A DNA stretch of 64,000 nucleotides. It comes from Trochalopteron elliotii. Its lineage: Eukaryota > Chordata > Aves > Passeriformes > Leiothrichidae. The stretch is taken from the NCBI GenBank assembly GCA_024734555.1, contig JANPWX010000172.1, positions 3,075,688 through 3,139,687 on the forward strand, in the 5' to 3' direction. Of this stretch, positions 25,568-36,130 are shown piece by piece (position 1 is the first letter of the stretch; each line of letters starts with the position of its first letter). The position numbers and the translations under genes are program-made. The notes beneath the pieces are model-generated. The model was not told where the DNA came from, ran no database searches, and worked only from the letters and a program-made list of their open reading frames with translations.

Positions 25568-28500
25568 CTGTGATGATCCAGTGGGGACAGCTTGAAGAGA
25601 GGCAGCTGACATACTTGCCCAACACCAGGCAACCTGCAAGCCAATCCTCACAGCATCCCAATCTCCTAGGTGCCTTAGAGCTCACTGGCTCTTTCCAGGC
25701 ACAGCACAGGTCAGGAAGCCCTACCAGCCTAACAGGTACTTTTCTTGCCTTCACAAGATCCCAAACTTGGTCCCCAGAGGCAGCAAGCAGCCTAGAGAGG
25801 GAGATGTCATCTCTGCAACTCTGCAATTCAGCTCTGCAACTTTGGATACAATCATCCTTAGAAGGTCTGTAAGAGGTATCTGTGCCAAAGACTTGGCGAT
25901 TACAGAGGTCTGGCCCAGAGAAGGTGTAGAAACCAGGAGTCAGGAGAGAGGACACAGAGTGACAAGCTCCACCAACAGCTTCCTGGGACCTGGCCCTTCT
26001 GGGCTGTAGCACAATTTTTGCAGAGTCAATCCAGAAGTAAACACCATCAAAAGGAGATACTCTGACAGGACAGGTTTTCAGTTCAAGGTTTGAGGCCCCA
26101 GCTAGCTCTGTTTCAGAGGCAGTTAATACACGTGGCACAGCTGGCAGTTTAGCAGATACTCTCCTTAAACATCTGAAAACTAGCCCAAAGAGAGAAAAGT
26201 TTATGTGGCTAGTTAAGGGACAGAAAGTCATGGTGCCAACTCAGAAGACTCCCACATGTCTGAGATCAGGGTCTCCTATATATTCTCATACATAAGAACT
26301 AGATTCCATAGTGAGGATTGTTTGCATTTTTCTGCTGGGCTGGAGATGGAAGTACAACTGAGTAGTTGAAATTTCAGTGACACGAGAGTCGTGCCAGCTC
26401 CAACACTAACTATTTCAATAATCCTCTTTTTCCCAGTTCATTCACGAGGCACACAAATAGTTGGTTGCAGAGGGAACAAAAAACCTTGACTCATCATCAC
26501 CCTAACCAAGCATTAGAAAATGAGACAGTACAGTCATGAGATGATGTCAGGCATAGTGCTGGGGTTCAGTTCATTTCCACAGCCAAGATCAGAAGAAAAA
26601 ACATTAAACATTCTTTGTCCCATAGCATAGTGGTATGCATCAAAACACAGGGAGCAGCCAGTCCAGAATCCAGAAGGATATACAGGAGACAAGCTGCTGG
26701 ATTAGGCCTACTCTTGCTTCTGTTCCTCAAAGTGATCATCATCATTGACTAGACACTGTACTGGGGCCTCCAGCCACAGAGCATGTGTCCCACCCCTCAA
26801 AGCCTGGACATTTGCAGTAACTGCTGCATTTGTAGGGACACATATTCTGTGAAGGAATTCTGGTTTGTCATTCAGTCTCACCCTTCATGTTTCTGCCATC
26901 CTTTCACACACCAGGACTAACAGTGCAACTCAAGTGCATCACCAAGGCAGGAGGGACAGAGAGAACTGTCCCTCTGCACCAAGGCAGAGGCAGGGCAGGC
27001 AGCAGCCCTCCTCATGCAAGAGAGCTCCCAAAAGAGCAAGTAATTGAAAAGGCTGCTTTTTCTGCTACATGGGTATGAAAATACAATTCTTACACACATG
27101 CTAGGGAGTACTTCACATTTGCAGTATGCTTTCAGACAACCTCATATAGGAAATCAATATAAAAATACTGTTAAATAATCATTTTCATAGCAGGGTGCCC
27201 AAAATCACTCTCTTGGAAATACAGCAAGAGAATGACAAATAACGATTTAGCAATATCAAGTTCAGCAACCACCTCAACCTCTTTGTTCCTCTTAGAAAAG
27301 AAGTTCAGATTATAATTTGAGCTCCAACAAAGGAACAAATATTATGATGTTGACTTAACATAGCATTATGTCATAAAGCACACACACATCTAGCATTAAA
27401 ACTTAAGTTGGCAAAATATACTTTTGAATGAAACTGAAAAAATGAAGTTTTGAGTAATATCTTAGGAAGCCAAAATCAAATACAAATCAGTGATTGAATA
27501 CAGTAAACACCCAGTGAACAGTCTTTTGCAATTTCATGAAGACAGAACAAAAAGTCCTTTCTGTCCATTCCTCTTCTTGTTTGAGCCTAGTCTCAGTACT
27601 CATGTACAAATTATCAGCCATTTTCAAAAACTTGTGCTGCCTTCTGAGGAAAAAGCTGCAGTGTCACAAGAAGTCCAAGAAGATTATTAAAACCTATCAA
27701 CTGAACATTACTAGAAGTGATATAATTTTCTTTGTCATCTCATCCACAGATGGAATTCCATCATTATAATGAAGCCAACATAACTGCCTTCAATAACCAG
27801 CCTTCTTCCTCTCCCATAAACGGAAGACCTTGGTGAAGCACAACATGGCTGTGGTATTAAATAATGTACACAACAGCTTTGGAGAGGTCAGCTCTAGGTT
27901 TTACTGAGATTTAAAGTTCTCTTTTCTTTCAGCACACCCCGAAGTAGTCATGAAGATGAATTCTACATACTTCTATTTCTAGCAGAAATATTGATGTTGT
28001 CCCATCAGAGTTTGGGAGGGTAAACTGTGTCTTTTCATTTTATGGGGACCGAAGTTGGAAATCCTTTGCTTTCATGTTAGACTGTGTTGCAACCATTCAA
28101 ACAAAATATGCTGGATATCCTGAGCTGTACACAGTTCCAGGATATATTTGAATTGCTGTCAACAATTAAACACTAAGTAATATGAATATCCACTTTTAGG
28201 GCTACACAATGATGTTTACCTCCAGTGAAGAGGCTTAACATAATAGAATACTCTGATAAAATACAAAGATTGGATACTCATAAAAAATATTTTTAAAAAA
28301 TTGCTTCCCCCACATTTAAAGTTATAGTAAATCCAATAGGTCATTACTCCTAAAACCTGATGAATGCAGTAAACATTCAAGACTAATTTCTTCCACTGGA
28401 TTAGGAGTCCCCTTTGGCTATCCACTGCTGCTGTGCTTTTATTCATTCTGTGATAGGATACCCACAAAAGAAGTTAGCCTTACTAAAATCATGTAAATTT

Positions 28501-28756
28501 CTGACTGACAGCAGGTAGCAACTGAGCCATCACTGGAAACTCCCATGAAGGAGATGCCTACAAACACTGGGAAATTTAACACAATGAACACAATTACACA
28601 TCAGTCCCTGGGAGAAAGTCAATCCTTAGCATTACTTGACAGTAAGCAACCTCAATAGTACAAGGAGAGTTCTTTGAAACTAAAACAAAGCAGCAAGTAA
28701 TAAAATAAATGGCTCTACAAGTATATAGTAATATACAGGCAGTAAAACACACGTAC

Positions 28757-28870
28757 CAAGTCCTGGGCTTCCTTCATGAAGGTAATGCACAGGGAACACA
28801 TCAGTGAAAGCAGTGGTCTGTACTCAGGAAAAGTGCTATAAAGAGGTTCAGAGATTGTACTTAGATCAAC
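28757..28870 (-). CDS. Coding exon C of gene A, unidentified protein
   Basis: A 114-base segment (38 codons, phase 0 in and out) runs from an acceptor with a run of 12 T followed by AAG to a TTG|GTACGT donor. The open frame begins VDLSTISEPLYSTFPEYRPL and continues with a hydrophobic, Cys-containing stretch ending MKEAQDL. This looks like part of a helical soluble protein. It is separated from exon B by an intron of only 73 bases, near the lower limit for vertebrates. Exons A, B and C join in one frame with no adjustment, which is the main reason for trusting them. I cannot name the protein. A helical-repeat (HEAT/ARM-like) scaffold is a guess from composition only. Confidence 0.55.
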
Positions 28871-28943
28871 CTTAAAAAAAAAAAATTGGACAGAGAAATT
28901 TTACTACTAATATAAAAATTAAGAGGTGAACTAGTAAGCTCAC

Positions 28944-28975
28944 CTTCTTAATGAGACTCTGCTGGGTGAAGTAAC
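28944..28975 (-). CDS. Coding micro-exon B of gene A, unidentified
   Basis: A 32-base micro-exon runs from a tcttcctctttagatag acceptor to a strong AAG|GTGAGC donor. Its two leading bases complete a Gly codon with the single G left by exon A, then read YFTQQSLIKK, and it leaves in phase 0 for exon C. An upstream AG four bases earlier (exon start 28,979) would give a 36-base exon with an intact frame but the wrong entry phase for exon A. The second AG is therefore preferred. Micro-exons of this size are known in vertebrate genes. This one is supported by phase agreement on both sides. Confidence 0.5.
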
Positions 28976-29699
28976 CTATCTAAAGAGGAAGATTACAACA
29001 CAATTTGCATTGGTGCATCCATTATTAGGTTATTCTCTCCCTTCCCAGAAAAGCAGTGGGCAACAGACAAACTGAAGTATGACAAAAAATACAGTCCAGG
29101 ACCCAGAGTAAAAGCTTGCATGTAGAATTATTAGACAAGAACATTTTTCGTGCACTTCTATGACTGCAAAATCAGACAGTGCTTCCATCTCTAGTATAAC
29201 ACATTTCAGGGATAAAGCAAAACAAAATCCCACACCTGTGAACTGAAGTATAAATGAGTCATAAGCATCCACTTAGCACAAGCTAGCAGTACACCATGAC
29301 CTTTCACTACATAACTACATCCAACAGATCATAGATTCAAAGGACAGCATCCCAAAAGGCAAGTGCATGTGCTTCTTGAGCACCATACATAAAACATGGG
29401 AGCAGTGGAAGGTATCAAAGTTTCCTGGAAAAAAACAGTCACTTAAAGTAATACTTGAACAGAACTACTAGGCACTTTTGCCAAGTGAAGGGTTCTGCTT
29501 TTTGTTATGCATCCCACCTGAGACCCTGGCCACACCTTGAGGCTCTAAGGTTTCCTACAGGGAGATAGCCATTTACAGGAAGTTTGATGCTGACAGCTCT
29601 AAGTGCATTCAGTCTCCACCAAAACTTCATACTAAGAAAGGCACATGAAGTTATGCCTTGAAGAGAGAGGAAACAGGACTGAGACACACGAGGTCTCAC

Positions 29700-29824
29700 C
29701 TGTGCATGCACAACCAAATTCCGTAGCAGAGTCCTCCTTACTCTGTTCAGATTTGCTCAGTTTCCTTCCTAGAGTCAGAGGCTCCAAAAGCTGCTGAAGA
29801 AATGCATGTTCAAAGCTACCAACA
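29700..29824 (-). CDS. Coding exon A of gene A, unidentified protein
   Basis: A 125-base segment runs from an acceptor (…catactcctaattttcaag) to a strong ACAG|GTGAGA donor. It carries 41 open codons, flanked by one leading and one trailing base. The peptide is clearly protein-like: hydrophilic, with a Lys/Ser/Glu-rich middle (LLEPLTLGRKLSKSEQSK) and a Cys-rich end. An alternative acceptor inside (…catttcttcag, exon start 29,792) would give entry in phase 0 instead, which would fit candidate exons at 30.8 and 30.3 kb. The trailing G pairs with exon B to give Gly. This is the most convincing coding segment in the window, but I do not recognise the family. Confidence 0.55.
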
Positions 29825-30253
29825 CTTGAAAATTAGGAGTATGCAAATGAGAATTAGCTGCCTGAGCTCTCTTTCCAACCACACTGCACCCCAGAGGCAA
29901 ATATTTTATTAATTTTTTTAAGACACATAAAATGAGTTGTGAGAAAAAGCTATTTTAATCGGTATTTTCCAGTAAGGAACGCAACAGGTGCCAAGAACTG
30001 AAGGAAACCCACATCTGCTCCACTGTGACCATAGGCCCTGCCTGATCAGATTTTGTAATATGTATTTTGCACATGCATGGATTACTTAGAATCTGAGGAA
30101 TGCAGCCCATACCACTGGGAGACCATAAAAATATAAGGAATCTGCAGTCTTTCCTGCAGCATGATCTGGAATGCCTGTACTGTTTAAGCAATGCTACAAT
30201 AATAGCAGCCCCAAAACTACTGTCAGTATGATTAATTTCAGTAGTTTTCTTAC

Positions 30254-30297
30254 CCGGAAAGCTGCAGGTTTTATACACCACACTGACACTTTTAGCT
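30254..30297 (-). CDS. Candidate small exon of gene A
   Basis: A 44-base minus-strand segment runs from an acceptor (ggcttctaccctgtatgcag) to a CCGG|GTAAGA donor. In the frame that leaves in phase 0 it reads LKVSVWCIKPAAFR, with two bases completing a codon at entry. This could follow the exon at 32.4 kb (which leaves one base, giving Glu) and precede the phase-0 form of exon A. The segment is short, so chance cannot be excluded. Confidence 0.25.
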
Positions 30298-30773
30298 CTG
30301 CATACAGGGTAGAAGCCCACCTGCCTACTTCACTTGGCCTTGCAGGTGGAAAGACAAGAATAACCACTGCTTTTTGGGAGGCATTGAAAGGGGATAATAT
30401 CAGGCCAGCCCTCTTCCTGGGTTTGCAGAAGTTTGGGTGCCCAGGGATGCTCGTGAGCTACTGATGTGAATAACAGCTGCTATCTTTGTCTAGAGAGCTC
30501 ACCAGCCTCAGACTGACTGCCCTGAGCACAGCTTTGGGGTACATTAAGTGAGGAGGACCATAAATCTACAGTAAAATTGTACTGTGCCTGGTTCAGCAGG
30601 GTGGGGAGGCAAGAGAGCCTCTTTGGCCTTGGAAGGAGCTACATTCCTTCAACTGCCTTGCAGCAAGTTTCAGGGGATCGCCACATTTATATGCACCACA
30701 CAGATAATGCACTTGAAATGCTTTGGGACTGATATGAATAGGAACTATTCTTCCCTTTAATTAGCATTTTTAC

Positions 30774-30902
30774 CAGATGAACACTGCTGTGAAGTGCCAA
30801 GCTGTGGAGTCCTCCTACAAGTTCCAAAAGATACACAACAGACAGCCAGAGCGTATCCAAAATCGGAAGATTTCCTTTTGCAGCTACAATTCGTTTTGCC
30901 CA
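30774..30902 (-). CDS. Candidate coding exon of gene A, hydrophobic helices
   Basis: 129 bases, 43 codons, phase 0 in and out. The acceptor is very good (a tgataac branch-point word, then gtgttattttcattcaag), and the donor is CTG|GTAAAA. The frame starts WAKRIVAAKGNLPILDTLWL and continues as amphipathic or hydrophobic helix-like sequence (VVYLLELVGGLHSLALHSS). The open frame extends another 50 codons upstream through a membrane-like stretch, so the exon could be longer, up to about 31,016. It fits the phase-0 entry of exon A. The protein is unrecognised. Confidence 0.4.
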
Positions 30903-32381
30903 CTTGAATGAAAATAACACAGTTATCAAAATGATCACCCAAGATAAGGACAAAACCAGTGTACTACACAAACCCCGAGAGGTCACACACAAAACTGCTG
31001 AATTCTTGGGCAGTTGCATGATGTTCTTTGAATGGTGACCAACATTACAAACATTGACCACAGAAAAAGAAATGCATTAGTGTACTTCCAAAGAGACAGC
31101 TTATCATAAGAAGATACAGAATTTATGGGTTTTTTAAAAAGTCAAACAGCTGATCCTACCTCTGATGCCACACACAAAAAGTAGTCATGGGTGACTGTTA
31201 GACAATTTACAAGAGAATTTCTCCAAAACTTCACCTTAAGTTATAACCAGTAGGAAAAGTATAAATCTAGAAATATAGTAGAGATGTAAGTTATACTGTT
31301 TGGGTGTTGGTGTTCTTATATTACCAGATGAATTGCCAATAGAAAGACAGTATGGATTAAGGGAAAAAAAATACAAAAACATTGGCTTGTTTCCTAGCAA
31401 CAGCTCAGCTAAAATTACTTAACATTTCTACTCAATCAAATGTAAATTTGACTATGTTATCCCTTAAATGTTGATTATAACAGGCCTTTTCAAATGCAAA
31501 TTCAGTGTGTAAAGTGAATGTAAACGTTGACAAAGCTGACACCAAAATCTCCTGATTAACATCATTTGCATGTACACAGCAACATTATTACAAACCCTCT
31601 AAAGACAGAAGGAAATGAGAATTGGAGAATCACCTTCTGCATTATCTCATTCTTTCCTGCTTTAAGAGCAAAACAGACAGAAATATAAAGCCTTTTGGAT
31701 TGCATGCAAAATTCCAACAGTTTAAAAGTGCAACACAATAAGCTGTACCTGAATGCTATTCCTTGTGTTGCTAGCAAGTACAATGGGTGAAAAGCTCTGG
31801 TTTATTTCTTAGTCGCACAACTTGAGAATTACACATATAGCACAAGCAGACCGTAAAGATTGTAATACTATGTGGCCAGTGGCAGATTGCAAGTTTTCTT
31901 GCCTTTTTTACCTGCAATTCTTGCATGAGAAAAACAGGAGATGGAGAGGGGGGTAAATGATTATATGATGCTCTCAAAGTTTACAAGTTTGCTCTTCGCA
32001 ACTTAATCAACTCTGGGATTAAACACCTTAGTTATGTGTGCATTCACGCAGGGCCAGATTATTTCTGCCTAAAACATGTAGAGGAGGCTTCAGAGAGGAT
32101 GTCAACACGTTTCTTCTTGTTGCAGCATTTCACAATATGGGTATTGAAGTATATTATTTTACAATAATGTGCACTACATCGGGCTGATTTACCACTAGCT
32201 ACCCAAAAGTCAACGAGAAGCTGAGAACAGATGCAGTGCTCCTGCAGCACAAAGCAAGTAGCCAGACTTAAACTGAGAGTATTCTCTAGTAGAAACCACC
32301 ACCCTTCCTTCTTAATCATCTCAAGAAAGATACTGGGCTGAAACACAAGATTTTACATCTACAGACAGCATACAGACTTAC

Positions 32382-32498
32382 CTTTGGCAACAGAGATTTT
32401 ATTTTCTATACTGATGCAGACAGGTACCTTGATAGCTTGCTGTGATACACACATGCCAGTCCAGCACATTGAAATGATGAGAATTTGCACAGCATCAG
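32382..32498 (-). CDS. Candidate coding exon of gene A
   Basis: 117 bases run from a strong acceptor (ttcattttgcactgctgcag) to a perfect AAAG|GTAAGT donor. One frame is open for 38 codons, entered after one base and left after one base. It reads DAVQILIISMCWTGMCVSQQ, then IKVPVCISIENKISVAK. A second acceptor inside (…gtgtgtatcacag) could shorten it. Both splice sites are among the best in the window. The protein is not recognised. Confidence 0.4.
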
Positions 32499-33127
32499 CT
32501 GCAGCAGTGCAAAATGAACAATTTAGCATTCACCAGCCACATCCTAAACTTTCATGGTGCTATGTTTTTAAAGAAAAGCAGAAACATTTTCTGCCTTCAC
32601 TGCACAGCTTCTTAATAGAGTTATTACAGGCCTGTTGAGGATTATCTTTTCTGCCCTGGATTAGAGTTGCTACTTAAAGTATTTTAGACAGGACATAATC
32701 CACTCCCCCCTACACCCCCAAGTTGCAAATTTTAGCCATGTCAGATCCTAAAAGTTTCTAAGAAATCAACAAGGACCACAGCAGAGTATTGGGAAGGCAT
32801 AATCAGTGAAATGTTTACATCCATACTAAGCACAAATCATACCCATCTCAAAAAGCCAGTCCCATCTCACAGTTTTGAACTTGGCCTAAGGGGTAGGAAG
32901 GGAGAGAAACGCGGGAAGATACAGGAAAGAAAACTTCATCCTGCCATGCCAACTCCTGCCTGCTACCCCACTGCTTACAAATTTCTACGTGCCAGACAAG
33001 GTTCAAACTTGTGTTTGAAACAGAGTCCAGTTTTAAAGGCAGAGCTCATGTCTAGAGGTGCATTCTGATGCCAAATGAGCTGGTTTTCTTCAGCAAAGCC
33101 TAAAGCAGCAGGAGCTCTACACCTTAC

Positions 33128-33183
33128 CTCACTGATCCTTCACCTTTATGCTGCACATTTGCTGCTCCATTCAAATCCAGCTT
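33128..33183 (-). CDS. Candidate small exon, frame uncertain
   Basis: 56 bases lie between an excellent acceptor (ctgcatctccttgtttctcctatcag) and a GAG|GTAAGG donor. Only one frame is open (KLDLNGAANVQHKGEGSV plus two bases), entered in phase 0. It does not match the phase of either neighbouring candidate exon unless an internal donor (AAAG|GTGAAG) is used towards 32.4 kb. It may be an alternative exon, a non-coding exon or a false positive. Confidence 0.25.
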
Positions 33184-33645
33184 CTGATAGGAGAAACAAG
33201 GAGATGCAGACTTTTGGGAAAATCTTGAGAAACTATTTTATTTTTGTTTGGAAACTTTCCAGAGGCACTTTTAGTGCCTTTTAGTATATACACATGAAAA
33301 TTAGTACTGTTCTCTCCTTATTAATACATTCTTTCAAGTGACTTTTACAGTCTGGAAGCAAAGGTCAGTTACACTGAGTTCCAAGAATCCACTGCAGTAA
33401 AAAAGCAACTTTATTTGACCATATGTGACTATAATTAAACATACAGGAAAATGCTCTTATGACTGTCTTGGACTAGACGGATAACAATCCCATTTTTACA
33501 AATGATGATTCTAGTTGGAACTCTAAAAAAAAAAGAAATCTGAATTACCTACATCATTGACTTAATGATTTACCATTAAAAATACCACCAGGGTATGTGA
33601 TATGGCAGTGTGTGTTAAAAGACCATTTCCTAACTGGGCTCTCAC

Positions 33646-33693
33646 CTCAGAACCCTGACATAAGCAGTTGGGAGTTCATATCCATGACAGTGA
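33646..33693 (-). CDS. Candidate small exon
   Basis: 48 bases lie between a strong acceptor (ctgcttcatctctttcag) and a GAG|GTGAGA donor. The only open frame reads HCHGYELPTAYVRVL, entered after two bases. Splicing directly to the 33.1 kb candidate would create a stop, so the two cannot both be in one simple transcript. Confidence 0.25.
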
Positions 33694-34629
33694 CTGAAAG
33701 AGATGAAGCAGTAGTTGTTGAACCAGCAAGACATCTGTAGCTGGGAGCTAAAATAAATTACTCTCACACAGGATTCAAGTTCCTGGAGAAAAGGCTTCTC
33801 ATTAACATGAGAAACATTTGCTACAGAACAAAACTATGTAAACAAAACAAAGGCAAGATGTGCACAAAAAGTTATCTGTTATTCTACACCATATGGGCTA
33901 TTGCTGCCAATAAAGTTCCAGAGACAAAGATTCTAAACAACTGAAACTTAAAAATCAGCTAAAATGAATTGAATGCAGACAAGGAACTAACTAGCAGCCC
34001 TTACTTTTGTACAGAGACTGTAAGAGAAAGGAATAGTCTCATAGGAATTCTCAAAGGAATTGTACAGCCTTAGGTGAGGTCCTATGGACACTCCTAAAAA
34101 TCAAGAGTACACTTTTTCACGCTTCATGATACACTAGGATCTAGGAAAAATTAAAACACTCTAAATTAACCAATGGCACTACTGTTACAGGAAAAAAAAC
34201 CCCAAAATTTATTCTGAATAAAATGCCTGAAGTCCGTAGCTGTACATGTAACTGCCTTTCACATATGCTTAGTGGGATAATTCAATTCAGTATACTTCCA
34301 ACAACGACAGACATCAAAGTTAAATTAAGAAAGGTTTAATTACCACTCATCACACCCTTAAAGACCAGAGCAGGTGAAGTTAAATGTTCCTCCTTGAGTT
34401 TCATATGTAGCAGAGAAGTGCAAAAACCATGGTAAACTCAATGCTGAAACAGGGAAGAGGAAAGCTATATAAAGAAAGATGAGAAGAAGAACCAGCTCAG
34501 ATTTAGATGGGGTATTTGAATAGGATTTGGAAACATCAGAGAAAATTAGTTTTTAAATACTTTGTATTCTTAATAGGAGATCATATCAGCTTTTTCATCT
34601 TGTAGGTAAACCTCTCAGATTTAAGAGAA

Positions 34630-34652
34630 GAATAAATAAATAAATTAATAAA
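34630..34652. repeat. AAAT microsatellite
   Basis: Short run of AAAT/AATA units. Confidence 0.8.
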
Positions 34653-35211
34653 TCCCACACACCTCTGACTGTATGTGTTGCTCAGGAACAGAACGGTGAC
34701 CCAGAGGCATTGTCCTGCCTCACGACTGAGACAACATCAGACAGTCACTATTCACGCTCTCAAAAAAAGGTTGTGAATATGTGGGGTTGGGAGGGGCTGA
34801 ACTTAAAGTAAACACTCATGAGCAGTCCTCATGACATTTTTAACACTACCTGGTGGCCTTCAGCCAGACCACAACAAGGTCTGATTTATAGAAACTACAG
34901 TACATCCATGCCTGTGATTTCTGCCATAGCTTCTTTTATGAGCATAAGATAAACTATCTGATTTATGACTAAGTAGCTTCAGCAAGCCTCTTTCAATTAA
35001 CCAAATACTACAAATACACTCCTTTCCAGCTACCCCATTTAAGAAAGGCAAATCCTTATCCTGCATTTATCTTAGTGTGCATAAGCATAGGCTTATGGGG
35101 AAAATGACAGCAATTAAGGGACAAGCTGCTCAGCAGTGGCCACTTTGATCTTTAGCAATTTGACAACTGAACTTGACACTACTTTCTGGGTGAAAAAGCA
35201 ATTCATCCAGT

Positions 35212-36130
35212 AATCATAGCATGGTTTGGATTAGAAGGGACCTTAAAGACCATCTAGACGTCACACCATGAGCAGAGATGCCTTCCACTAGATCAGGTTG
35301 GTCAAAGCTCCATCCAGCCTGGCCCTGAACACTTCCAGGGATGGAGCATCCTTAACTTCTGTGAGAAACCTGTTCCAGTGCCTCACCACCCTCCCTGAAA
35401 ATAATTTCTCCCTAATATCTAATCCAAATCTACCCTCTTTCAGCTTAAAGCCATTACCCCTTACCCTACCACTAAACATCCTTGCCAAAAGTCCCTCTCC
35501 AGCCTTCTCAGGGGCCCTCTTTAGTAATGGAAGATGCTATAAGGCCTTCTGGAGCCCTCTCTTCTCCAGGCAGAACAACCCCAACTTCTGTGAACCTGTC
35601 TTCATATGAGGGGTGCGCCAGCCCTCTTGTCATCTTCATGGTTTCCTCTGGACCCAATCCAGCAGGTCCATATCCTTCTTGAGTTGGGGTCGTGAGGGCT
35701 GAATACATTTCTCCAGGTGGGGTCTCACCAGAGCAGAGCAGAGCAGAGGTCTGCTGGTCATGCTGCTTTTGTTGCAGCCCAGGGCACATTTGGCTTTCTC
35801 TGGGCTGAAGAGCAGAGACCATCATTGCTGGGTCCTGTGCTCCTCCTCCACCCACACCCCCAAGTACTTCTCTGTAGGGTTAGTGTCAGTCCATTCTCTG
35901 CCCAGACTGTATTTATGCTCAGGATTGCCCTGACACATGTGCAGGACCTTGCACCTGACCTTTTTGAAGGTTTGCACAGGCCTGCCTGGCAAGGTCACTC
36001 TGGATGCCATCCCCTCTTTCCAGTGTGTCAATGCAATGAAGCTGACTTGCTGCCCAGAGTGGCTGCAATTCCTCTGTGCTACTCTTCAGGAGCTCTCCTG
36101 CTGACCTGCAATCCATCTCCAGGCTCTGGG
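35212..36130 (-). mobile_element. CR1 LINE, ORF2 C-terminus and 3' end
   Basis: Minus-strand CR1. Its 3' terminus is at the left edge (atcatagcatggtttgga is the complement of the usual end). Reading leftwards from about 36,130, it shows decayed ORF2 C-terminal pieces: CKVLHMCQGNPEHKYSLG near 35,925-35,980, and GNGFKLKEGRFGLDIREK then a VVRHWNR-type motif at 35,370-35,460, ending in the typical LDGALTNLI and stop at 35,288. Frames shift between the pieces, so it is inactive. The right edge is uncertain. Confidence 0.88.

Noticed and set aside
29030..29272. 80-codon minus-strand frame with hydrophobic stretches between exons A and B
   Set aside because: It has no usable donor and lies within the intron implied by the phase-consistent exons.
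33128..33693. Direct splicing of the 33.65 kb and 33.15 kb candidate exons
   Set aside because: Joining them in the only open frame of the first gives a TGA within four codons of the second.
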